NCBI RefSeq assembly: GCF_012676905.1
Contig: NZ_CP051428.1
Coordinates: 797,001-861,000 of the forward strand
Reading direction: 5' to 3'
DNA from: Paenibacillus albicereus
Lineage (GTDB): Bacteria > Bacillota > Bacilli > Paenibacillales > Paenibacillaceae
DNA length: 64,000 bases
In this document: positions 27,396-35,005 of the stretch, in pieces
How positions within the stretch are numbered: the stretch's first letter is position 1
Layout of the letters: every line of letters begins with the position of its first letter
Notes under the pieces: generated by a model
Told to the model about the DNA's origin: nothing
Database searches by the model: none
The model's input: the letters and a program-made list of their open reading frames with translations, nothing else
Position numbers and translations under genes: made by a program

Positions 27396-29180
27396 CTAGT
27401 CCGCCGAGGTGGCGGATGGTGCCGCTGCTGCCGCGTCCGCAGTGATGGCGGCGTCTGCCGCTTGCCCCGCCGTCGCCGCGTCCCCGGTCATGGCGGCGTC
27501 CGTTGCTAGCCCCGCCGTCGCCTGCACCTCTGCTTGCCCTGCAGCCTGCTCCTGCGCTTGCCCTGCAGCCTGCTCCTGCGCTTGCGCCGCAACTTGCCCC
27601 GTCGCCGCCTGCTCCGTCGCCTGCTCCGCCACTGGCACCGCCGCCGTCGCAGCCCCTTCGTCCAGCAGCGCCGCGTTGACCGCGTTCAGGAACGCGCCGG
27701 CGCTCGCCTTGATGATGTCGGTGTCCATCGCCCGGCCGGAGTAGGCGCGGCCGCCGACCGCGAGCCGGATGTTGACGCGTCCGATCGCTTCCTTGCCGCG
27801 CGACAGGCTGCTGATCTTGTAGTCCTTCAGCTCCGCGTCGATGCCGACGAGCTGGCGCAGCACCGTATACAGCGCGTCGATCGGGCCGTCGCCGACGGCG
27901 CTGCCCTTCACCGCCTCGCCGCCCTTGCGCAGCTGCACGGTCGCGGTCGGGGACAGGTCGTTCGTGATGACCTGGAACGAATCGAGCTCGTACAGCTCCT
28001 TGCCGCCGCTGCGGGACGCGCCGGACCGGCTGGAGGCGAGATAGTAGACGTCATGGTCGTACACTTCCTTCTTGGTGTCGGCCAGCTCCAGGAACTGCGC
28101 GAACAGCGCCTCGAACTCGGCCGCGTCCGAGGTGTCGAAGCCCATTTTCTCCACGGCGTTCTTGAACGCATGGCGGCCGGAGCGGGCGGTCAGCACGAGC
28201 TCCATGCTGTCCGCGCCGACGTCCTCGGGCGACATGATCTCATACACGTTCTTGTCCTTGAGCAGGCCGTCCTGATGGATGCCGGAGGAGTGGGCGAAGG
28301 CGTTCTCCCCGGTGATCGCCTTGTTGACCTGCACGTCCAGGCCGGTCAGATGGGTCAGCAGGCGCGAGCTGCGGATCAGCTCCTTCGTGTTGATGCCCGT
28401 CTGCGCCCGGTAGAAGCTCTCGCGCACCTTCAGCCCCATCACGACCTCCTCCAGCGAGGTGTTGCCGGCCCGCTCGCCGAGGCCGTTGATCGTCACCTCG
28501 ACCTTGTCGGCGCCGCCGCGGATCGCGCTCAGCGTGTTGGCGGTCGCCAGGCCGAGGTCGTTGTGGCAGTGGACGCTCAGCACGACGCGGTCGTCGAGGT
28601 TCTTGAGCCGCTCGTTGATGCGGCGGATCAGGTCGCCGAACTCCTCCGGCACGGCGAAGCCGACCGTGTCCGGCACGTTGATCATCGTCGCGCCGGCTTT
28701 GACGACCGCCTCGATCGTCGTCCACAGGTACTCGAACTCCGAGCGCGAGGCGTCCTCGGTCGAATACTGCACGGCGGGCAGCAGCGTCTTGGCGTAGCGC
28801 ACGGCGTCGACGCCCATCCGCAGGACGGCTTCCTTGGAGCGGCTGAACTTCTTCTCGACATGGATGTTCGACGTGCCGAGCACGATATGGATCAGCGGGT
28901 CCTGCGCGAGCTTGATGCTCTCGTAGACGGCGTCGATGTCGCTCTTGACGGCGCGTCCGAGCGCGGTGATCGAGACGGAGTCGCCGACGCTGCGCGCGAT
29001 CGCCTGCACCGCCTCGAAGTCGCCCTGCGACGAAGCGGGGAAGCCCGCCTCGATGATGTCGACGCCGAGCCGCTTCAGCTGCTGGGCCATCTCGATCTTT
29101 TGCGGCATGTTCAGCTTCGCTCCCGGCACCTGTTCTCCGTCGCGCAGCGTCGTGTCCAGTACGATGATGTTGCGGTTCAT
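27396..29180 (-). CDS. leuA: 2-isopropylmalate synthase with a low-complexity C-terminal tail
   Basis: 594 residues from the ATG at 29180; the first in-frame ATG (29189) is too close to AAAGGAG. The catalytic barrel is evident: LDTTLRDGEQVPGAKL, EAGFPASS, VPDTVGFAVPEE, SVHCHNDLGLATANTLSAI, and GLGERAGNTSLEEVVM. The LeuA regulatory domain follows (ARSGRHAFKNAVEKMG ... GKEAIGRVNIRLAVGG). It catalyses the first committed step of leucine synthesis. After residue ~510 an Ala/Gln/Glu/Thr-rich tail of ~85 residues (GQAQEQAA-type repeats, then Asp/Ala repeats) exceeds the normal family end. A T-box and promoter precede it. Confidence 0.95.
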   Translation of the reverse strand: MNRNIIVLDTTLRDGEQVPGAKLNMPQKIEMAQQLKRLGVDIIEAGFPASSQGDFEAVQAIARSVGDSVSITALGRAVKSDIDAVYESIKLAQDPLIHIVLGTSNIHVEKKFSRSKEAVLRMGVDAVRYAKTLLPAVQYSTEDASRSEFEYLWTTIEAVVKAGATMINVPDTVGFAVPEEFGDLIRRINERLKNLDDRVVLSVHCHNDLGLATANTLSAIRGGADKVEVTINGLGERAGNTSLEEVVMGLKVRESFYRAQTGINTKELIRSSRLLTHLTGLDVQVNKAITGENAFAHSSGIHQDGLLKDKNVYEIMSPEDVGADSMELVLTARSGRHAFKNAVEKMGFDTSDAAEFEALFAQFLELADTKKEVYDHDVYYLASSRSGASRSGGKELYELDSFQVITNDLSPTATVQLRKGGEAVKGSAVGDGPIDALYTVLRQLVGIDAELKDYKISSLSRGKEAIGRVNIRLAVGGRAYSGRAMDTDIIKASAGAFLNAVNAALLDEGAATAAVPVAEQATEQAATGQVAAQAQEQAAGQAQEQAAGQAEVQATAGLATDAAMTGDAATAGQAADAAITADAAAAAPSATSAD

Positions 29181-29377
29181 GTTCGTCATCTCCTTTGAGT
29201 GGTTGATTGCTGGAAAAGTCCTGCGTGTATGTGAAGCGGGGCCGGAAGGACCCGGAATCCATCCGGCAGCAGCGCGTTCGAGGCATTCGTCCGGAACGGA
29301 CGGCAGCCGGGCGCCGATTCGCGCCTGCGCGGCGCGGACCGGCGGGGCTCAGGCGCCCCGCCGATCGGCGCCGGAAC

Positions 29378-29655
29378 GGAAAAAAGCCCCGCCTCTACGC
29401 ATAGAGGCGGGGCATTGCCCGCGGTACCACTCTAATTCATGCCTGAATGCAGGCATGATCTTGTTCGATGGCCATCACCATCTATCCCTGTAACGGTGGA
29501 ATTCCGGCTGGCCCTACGTTGTCAGGCAGCAGTTCCTAGAGGAGTTCGGACGGAGCGCTCCTGCCGCCTCGCACCACCCGGCGGCTCTCTGAAAGGTCGA
29601 TTCCATCCTACTGGTTCTAGTCATGACTGTTGGCGATATGAAGCGAAGCTTGAAT
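29378..29655 (-). promoter_or_regulatory. T-box leader of leuA (leucine-tRNA responsive)
   Basis: Read on the minus strand, the leader has the T-box core GTGGTACCGCGGGCA (plus 29417-29433). Directly after it come the terminator hairpin GCCCCGCCTCTA / TAGAGGCGGGGC (29386-29413) and a T-run. The upstream stem I region includes AGAGAGCCGCCGGGTGGTGCG. CTC in GAACTCCTC is a plausible leucine specifier codon. Uncharged tRNA-Leu binding would stabilise the antiterminator and switch leuA on. Confidence 0.9.
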
Positions 29656-29663
29656 TAGGGATG

Positions 29664-29693
29664 AGTATAGGCCATCGTTCCGGCGATTGTCAA
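29664..29693 (-). promoter_or_regulatory. Promoter of the leuA T-box transcript
   Basis: TTGACA (plus 29688-29693) and TATACT (29664-29669) on the minus strand, spacer 18 bp. Confidence 0.85.
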
Positions 29694-29806
29694 GCGGGCG
29701 TGAAAGAGGCGGTTCCGTCCAAGGCGGGACAGGTGCGGGGAATAGGGCTCCGGCCTAAGCCGTGTCGGAACGAGGCTTTGACGGGATGCCTCCGTCCAAG
29801 CCGCCG

Positions 29807-30211
29807 TCAGTCGGCGCGCTCCAACGTCCGATCATAGTTGTCCCGGGCCTGCATCACCTCGCCGTGGTGGATGGATGCCCACCGCTTCAGCTCCTGCAGC
29901 GGTCCGATCAGCGACCGGCCGAGCGGCGTCAGCGAATAATCGACGACCGGCGGGATGGACGGCGTCAGCTCGCGATGGACGAGGCCGTCCCGCTCCAGCT
30001 GGCGCAGCGTCTGGGTCTGCATCTTCTTGGAGATGCCCTCGATGCGCCGTCCCATCTCGCCGAAGCGCACGGGACCGTCCTCCAGCGCGTACAGGATCAG
30101 CGCGCTCCACTTGCTGGAGACGATGTCCAGGAACTTGGTGTAGTCGCAGCGCTCGGGGGAGATGTCGGGCTTTCGCTTGGCGGCCGGCCCGGCTGTTTCG
30201 GCATTGCTCAT
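29807..30211 (-). CDS. HxlR-family transcriptional regulator
   Basis: 134 residues from the ATG at 30211 (GGGAGGCG upstream). The HxlR winged-helix pattern is clear: CDYTKFLDIVSSKWSALILY, RFGEMGRRIEGISKKM, TLRQLERDGLVHRE and VDYSLTPLGRSL. It has an early Cys (~22) of the kind used for redox or electrophile sensing in this family. It is divergent from the alcohol dehydrogenase gene, 167 bp away between starts, the usual layout for an HxlR regulator and its target. Confidence 0.92.
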   Translation of the reverse strand: MSNAETAGPAAKRKPDISPERCDYTKFLDIVSSKWSALILYALEDGPVRFGEMGRRIEGISKKMQTQTLRQLERDGLVHRELTPSIPPVVDYSLTPLGRSLIGPLQELKRWASIHHGEVMQARDNYDRTLERAD

Positions 30212-30378
30212 CGATCTAACGCCTCCCAGGTCACATTGGGGTAACCAGTGCACGATAAAGTACCTTCTACCCCGAGTATAGCCGATCTGCTAGCATGAAG
30301 GCCATACCCGAGAACGCAAGTCGGGAATACAAGGCGTCCGGCCGATCGGCCGGGGCGGAGAGAGGAAGCGTGAGCGGG

Positions 30379-31398
30379 ATGACGATGAAGGCGCTGCAGC
30401 TGCATGGGAAGCTTGGAATGGAGGGGGTCAGCGTGGACGGCCGGCCGATTCCGGAGCCGGGAAACGGAGAAGTGCTCGTCCGCATTCGGGCGGCGTCACT
30501 GAACGCACGCGATCTGGGCTTCATCCATGGCGAATACGGCTGGGACCTGGCCCAGCCGCTCGTGCTCGGCTCCGATGCGGTCGGGGAGATCGTGCGGCTC
30601 GGACCCGGAACGAGCCGGTTCGCGGTCGGAGAGCGGGTCAGCGGCATCTTTTTCCAGGAGTGGATCTCCGGAGAGGTAACGGCGGAAAGCCGGGCCAGCT
30701 CGCTCGGAGGCCCGCTGGATGGAGTGATTTCGGAATACCGGGTATTCCCGGAGCAATCGCTCGTCGCCGTGCCGGCGTACTTGAGCGACGCGGAGGCGGC
30801 CGCGCTCCCGTGCGCGGCCGTGACGGCCTGGCAGGCGATCGTCGAGGAGGGCCAGGTGAAGGCCGGCGACACCGTCGTCGTGCAGGGGACGGGAGGCGTA
30901 GCCGTGTTCGCGCTGCAGCTCGCTAAGCTGCAGGGCGCGCGCGTCATCGTGCTGTCGAGCTGCGAAGACAAGCTGCAGCGGGCCCGGGAGCTGGGAGCGG
31001 ACGAGGGCGTGAACTACCGCGAGCATCCGGAGTGGGAGCGGGAGGTGCTGCGCCTGACCGGCGGACGCGGAGCGGACCATGTGCTTGACGTCGGCGGCGC
31101 GGACACGCTGAACCGGTCGGTCGAGGCGCTGCGCCAGGGCGGACGCATCAGCCTCGTCGGGCTGCTGTCGGGCGGAGCGGTCGAGGGCTTCCGCATCGTG
31201 CCGGCGATCCAGCGCCGGGCGCGGCTGCAGGCGGTCAGCGTCGGGAGCCGGGACATGTTCGAGGCGATGAACCGCGCGCTGGAGCAGCATCGACTGCGTC
31301 CGGCCATCGACCGCGTCTACCCGCTGGAGCGGTACGAGGAGGCGTTCGCGCGGCTCGCCGCAGGCGAGCATGTCGGCAAGATCGTACTGGAGCTGTGA
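30379..31398 (+). CDS. Zinc-type alcohol dehydrogenase / quinone oxidoreductase-like (MDR family)
   Basis: 339 residues from the ATG at 30379; a GTG at 30370 is an alternative. MDR fold: GEVLVRIRAASLNARDLGF, then LVLGSDAVGEIVRLG, and the nucleotide-binding GDTVVVQGTGGVAVFALQLA. Catalytic-zinc ligands of true alcohol dehydrogenases are mostly absent (Asn/Ala in place of Cys at the first site), which fits the zinc-free NAD(P)H quinone or enone reductase branch. Likely under control of the divergent HxlR gene. Confidence 0.9.
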   Translation: MTMKALQLHGKLGMEGVSVDGRPIPEPGNGEVLVRIRAASLNARDLGFIHGEYGWDLAQPLVLGSDAVGEIVRLGPGTSRFAVGERVSGIFFQEWISGEVTAESRASSLGGPLDGVISEYRVFPEQSLVAVPAYLSDAEAAALPCAAVTAWQAIVEEGQVKAGDTVVVQGTGGVAVFALQLAKLQGARVIVLSSCEDKLQRARELGADEGVNYREHPEWEREVLRLTGGRGADHVLDVGGADTLNRSVEALRQGGRISLVGLLSGGAVEGFRIVPAIQRRARLQAVSVGSRDMFEAMNRALEQHRLRPAIDRVYPLERYEEAFARLAAGEHVGKIVLEL

Positions 31399-31435
31399 GG
31401 CGGAGCAGCGGACCGGCTATTCGGCCAAGTGCTGA

Positions 31436-31627
31436 GAAGAGGTCGTCCCGTACCTGGAGAGTTGGTGCGCCATGGACGTCGACGAGCTGAGGAGCTCCGA
31501 GAAGGGCGTAGGGCCGAGCCTCGGGGAGGTGCTGCGCCATATGGTGGTCCATGAAGTCCATCCTATCGGCCAGCTGTCGATCTGGGCGCAAGCTCGGACG
31601 GAGCTCAGTGTCGGCCAACTCCATTGA
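31436..31627 (+). pseudogene. Fragment of a DinB-family protein
   Basis: The open segment lacks a normal start and only resembles the C-terminal third of DinB/YfiT-type proteins: LGEVLRHMVVHEVHPIGQLSIWAQ. The metal-ligand second His of the usual HEAHH motif has become Pro. It looks like a truncated remnant. A GC hairpin follows. Confidence 0.5.
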
Positions 31628-31638
31628 TCGCAGCTTGA

Positions 31639-31683
31639 AGCGGCCGCTGCCCGGTCAAGTCGATCTGGCAGCGGCCGCTCTTC
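31639..31683 (+). terminator. GC-rich hairpin, possible terminator
   Basis: AGCGGCCGCTGCC / GGCAGCGGCCGCT, followed by CTTC rather than a real T-run. Confidence 0.5.
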
Positions 31684-31721
31684 ATCGGAGCTCTAAGTTG
31701 GAGTAGGAAGCCGGGAGGCTG

Positions 31722-32554
31722 AAAAAGCTCGATAAAATCGAGTTAGCTTGCTCTGAGGCGGACGTCGCATAGGGATGAAGTCGATAAAATCAAGTTAATC
31801 GGCTTCGAGGCAGCCGTCGGGTGGGGATTAACTCGATAAAATCGAGTTAATCGGCTCCGAGGCGGCCGTCGGGTAGGGATTAACTCGATAAAATCGAGTT
31901 AATCGGCTCCGAGGCGGCCGTCGGGTAGGGATTAACTCGATAAAATCGAGTTAATCGGCTTCGAGGCGGCCGTCGGGTAGGGATTAACTCGATAAAATCG
32001 AGTTAATCGGCTTCGGGGCGGCCGTCGGGTAGGGATTAACTCGATAAAATCGAGTTAATCGGCTTCGAGGCGGCCCTCGGGTAGGGATTAACTCGATAAA
32101 ATCGAGTTAATCGGCTTCGAGGTGGCCGTCGGATGGGGATTAACTCGATAAAGTCGAGTTAATCGGCTCCGAGGCGGCCGTCGCATAGGGATTAACTCGA
32201 TAAAATCGAGTTAATCGGCTTCGAGGCGGCCGTCGGGTGGGGATGAACTCGATAAAACCGAGTTAATCGGCTCCGAGGCGGCCGTCGGGTAGGGATTAAC
32301 TCGATAAAATCGAGTTAATCGGCTCCGAGGCAGCCGTCGGGTAGGGATTAACTCGATAAAATCGAGTTAATCGGCTCCGAGGCGGCCGTCGGGTAGGGAT
32401 TAACTCGATAAAATCGAGTTAATCGGCCTCGAGGCGGCCGTCGGGTGGGGATGAACTCGATAAAATCGAGTTAATCAGCTCCGAGGCAGCCGTCGGGTAG
32501 GGATTAACTCGATAAAATCGAGTTCATCGGCTCCGAGGCGGTCATCGGGGAGGC
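31722..32554. repeat. Tandem array, 16 copies of a 52-bp unit with a perfect palindrome
   Basis: The unit has a hairpin with arms TTAACTCGA / TCGAGTTAA around TAAAA, then TCGGCTCCGAGGCGGCC and GTCGGGTAGGGA. All copies are 52 bp. Inner copies are almost identical and only the outermost ones diverge. Substitutions are mostly C/T in CGGCTCC and G/A in the spacer, while the palindrome is best kept. No coding potential. Confidence 0.95.
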
Positions 32555-32596
32555 GTCGCCCATGCACCGTAGCCGTATAGCCGCCGCATCCCGTTG

Positions 32597-32726
32597 CTAT
32601 CCGCCCGTGCTGCTGCTATCGGCCCGTGCTGTGCTATCCGCCTGTGGCGTGCTATCGGCCCGTGCCGCGCTATCCGCCCGTGCTACTGCTATCCGCCCGT
32701 GCTGCTGCTATCCGCCCGTGCCGCGC
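32597..32726. repeat. Tandem array, 7 copies of an 18/19-bp unit
   Basis: Unit CTATCCGCCCGTGCTGCTG with CTATCGGCCCGTGC and other variants, ending just before the stop of the regulator gene. It directly follows the 52-bp array. Confidence 0.8.
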
Positions 32727-32738
32727 TTGCCGCCACGC

Positions 32739-33452
32739 TCATCCCTGCGCGGCGATCGCCTCCTGCAGCGCGGCGAGCACGCCGTCGAGATGGCGCGTCA
32801 GCCGCTGCTCGGCGAGCGCGGCGTCGCCGCGCTCGATCGCGTCCAGGATGCCCGCGTGCTCGTCGAGCAGCCGCTCGGCTGTGCCGGGCTCGCGGTAGAA
32901 GCGCAGCTCCCGCGTCTGCCGGATCGTCGCTTCGAAGCGGTCCGCGAGCGACTCCATCATGCCGGCGAGCAGCGGATTGCCCGCCGCGCCGGCGATGGCC
33001 ATGTGGAACGCGGTGTCCGCGCGCTCCCCGGCCGCCGTGTCGCCGCGCTCCAGCGCCGCTTCCATCTGCGCGAACGCCTCGCCCAGCCGCGCCAGCTCCG
33101 GCTCGCCCCGCCGCATGGCGGCGAGCCGCACCGCGCCGGCCTCGAGCGCGCGCCGCACCTCCAGCAGCTCGGCGAGCGAGCCGGCGCTCTCGAAGAGCAT
33201 GTCCGCGCCGTGGCGCGGGTCGCTCGGCAGCACCGCCTTGACGAACGTGCCGCCGCCATGGCGCACGTCGAGCCAGCCGGTCGCCTTGAGCGCGCTCGTC
33301 GCCTCGCGGATCGTCGAGCGGCCGACGCCGTACTGCTCGGCCAGCTCGACGACCGACGGCAGGCGCTGCCCCGGCTGCCAGGCGCCGCTCTGGATCTGCT
33401 CCAGCAGGTGGCCCGCGACGAGCTCGTGGTTTTTGGCGGATGTGATCTTCAT
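32739..33452 (-). CDS. FadR/GntR-family transcriptional regulator (LldR/GlcC-like)
   Basis: 237 residues from the ATG at 33452. An N-terminal winged helix (GQRLPSVVELAEQYGVGRST, TIREATSALKATGWLDVRHG) is followed by an FCD-type effector domain with RRALEAGAVRLAA, FHMAIAGAAGNPLL and LDEHAGILDAIERGD. The FCD metal-binding Asp/His pattern is present. Divergent from the glcD-glcF pair, with dyads in the shared region, so it very probably regulates glycolate or lactate oxidation in response to the acid. Confidence 0.92.
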   Translation of the reverse strand: MKITSAKNHELVAGHLLEQIQSGAWQPGQRLPSVVELAEQYGVGRSTIREATSALKATGWLDVRHGGGTFVKAVLPSDPRHGADMLFESAGSLAELLEVRRALEAGAVRLAAMRRGEPELARLGEAFAQMEAALERGDTAAGERADTAFHMAIAGAAGNPLLAGMMESLADRFEATIRQTRELRFYREPGTAERLLDEHAGILDAIERGDAALAEQRLTRHLDGVLAALQEAIAAQG

Positions 33453-33477
33453 GCAGCCTCGCCCTCCGGATTCCTCA

Positions 33478-33497
33478 GAGCGTTTTCGCAAACGCTC
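33478..33497. promoter_or_regulatory. Dyad upstream of the FadR-type gene
   Basis: GAGCGTTT TCGC AAACGCTC, perfect 8-bp arms, 26 bp before the regulator start. It could be its own operator or a cre-related site. Confidence 0.55.
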
Positions 33498-33522
33498 CCT
33501 AGTCAATGCCAGCATTATAGCA

Positions 33523-33569
33523 TATAATGAGCGGCATAAGTCATCTGATGACCTGATGAATAGATCAGG
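33523..33569 (+). promoter_or_regulatory. Promoter and operator region of glcD
   Basis: TATAAT at 33523-33528 is a good -10 box. Just downstream lie TCATC-T-GATGA (33541-33551) and CCTGAT-GAATAG-ATCAGG (33552-33569), both perfect dyads. They are placed to block transcription, consistent with repression by the divergent FadR-type protein. Confidence 0.6.
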
Positions 33570-33589
33570 GATGAACAGGGGGAACGAAC

Positions 33590-35005
33590 ATGCTGGACCA
33601 ATCGCTGCTGGAGCGGCTGCAGGGCATCGTCGGGGAGAAGCATGCGAGGGACGACATGGAGGCACGGGTCGCCCATTCGTACGACGGGACGCCGATGCTG
33701 CAGAGCCTGCCGGACGGGGTCGTGTACCCGGAGACGACGGAGCAGGTGTCGGAGATCATGAAGCTGCTGGCGGAGCATCGGGTGCCGGTCGTGACGCGCG
33801 GCTCGGGCTCGAACCTGTGCGGGGGCACGGTGCCTTTGCAGGGCGGCGTCGTGCTGGTCATGCACCGCATGAACCGCATCCTGGAGGTCGATCTGGACAA
33901 TCTGACGGCGACGGTGCAGCCGGGCCTCATCACGCAGGCGTTCACCGACCATGTCGAGTCGCTCGGGCTGTACTATCCGCCGGACCCGAGCAGCATGAAG
34001 ATCTCGACGATCGGCGGCAACATCAGCGAGAACTCCGGCGGCCTGCGCGGGCTCAAGTACGGCACGACCAAGGACTACGTGCTCGGGCTCGAAGCCGTGC
34101 TGGCGAGCGGCGAGATCATCCGCACCGGCGGCAAGCTGGTCAAGGACGTCGCCGGCTACGACCTGACCAAGCTGCTCGTCGGCTCGGAGGGGACGCTGGC
34201 GATCGTGACCGAGGCGACGCTGAAGCTCGTGCCGCCTCCGGCCGCCAAGAAGACGATGCTCGCGATGTACCGCGACCTGCAGGGAGCGGCGCGCACCGTC
34301 TCGCGCATCATCGAGAGCCGCATCATTCCCGCCACGCTGGAAATTCTCGACAACCCGACGATCCGGGTCGTCGATGATTTCGCCAAGCTCGGGCTGCCGC
34401 GCGACATGGAGGCGATCCTGCTCATCGAGCAGGACGGCGAGCCGGAGGTCGTCGAGCGCGACATGGAAGCGATCCGCGCCGTCTGCCTCGCCGAGCGGGC
34501 CGACCGCGTCGAGGTCGCCGAGACGCGCGAGCACGCGGAGCGGCTGATCGCCGCGCGGCGCAGCGCCTTCACGGCGCTCGCCCGCCTGCGGCCGACGACG
34601 ATTCTGGAGGATGCGACCGTGCCGCGCTCGCGCATCGCGGACATGGTGCGGCGCATCGGCGAGATCGCCGCCAAGCATCAGGTGAACATCGCGACGTTCG
34701 GCCATGCAGGCGACGGCAACCTGCATCCGACGGCGACGACCGACGCGCGCGACGCGGAGGAGGTGCACCGGGTCGAGGAGGCGTTTGCGGAAATTTTCGA
34801 AGCGGCGATCTCGATGGGCGGCACGATCACCGGCGAGCACGGCGTCGGCGTCGTGAAGGCGCCGTACCTGGAGTGGAAGGTCGGCGAGAGCGGCATGGCG
34901 GTCATGGAAGCGATCAAGGCCGCGTTCGACCCGCACGGCCTGCTCAATCCCGGCAAGATGTTCGCCAAGGACCGGCGCAAACGGGTGGTGATCCAGCATG
35001 GCTGA
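33590..35005 (+). CDS. glcD: FAD-linked glycolate/lactate oxidase subunit (GlcD-like)
   Basis: 471 residues, GGGGGAAC upstream. FAD_binding_4 motifs are clear: PVVTRGSGSNLCGGTVPL, PPDPSSMKISTIGGNISENS and KLLVGSEGTLAIVTE. The C-terminal oxidase domain has ATFGHAGDGNLHPT and TGEHGVGVVKAPYL. It oxidises glycolate or a related 2-hydroxyacid and passes electrons to the partner iron-sulfur subunit. The stop overlaps the next start by 8 bp. Confidence 0.94.
   Translation: MLDQSLLERLQGIVGEKHARDDMEARVAHSYDGTPMLQSLPDGVVYPETTEQVSEIMKLLAEHRVPVVTRGSGSNLCGGTVPLQGGVVLVMHRMNRILEVDLDNLTATVQPGLITQAFTDHVESLGLYYPPDPSSMKISTIGGNISENSGGLRGLKYGTTKDYVLGLEAVLASGEIIRTGGKLVKDVAGYDLTKLLVGSEGTLAIVTEATLKLVPPPAAKKTMLAMYRDLQGAARTVSRIIESRIIPATLEILDNPTIRVVDDFAKLGLPRDMEAILLIEQDGEPEVVERDMEAIRAVCLAERADRVEVAETREHAERLIAARRSAFTALARLRPTTILEDATVPRSRIADMVRRIGEIAAKHQVNIATFGHAGDGNLHPTATTDARDAEEVHRVEEAFAEIFEAAISMGGTITGEHGVGVVKAPYLEWKVGESGMAVMEAIKAAFDPHGLLNPGKMFAKDRRKRVVIQHG

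Noticed and set aside
32562-33527. A plus-strand frame across the 18-bp array and the FadR-type gene
   Set aside because: Shadow; the regulator on the minus strand has conserved motifs.
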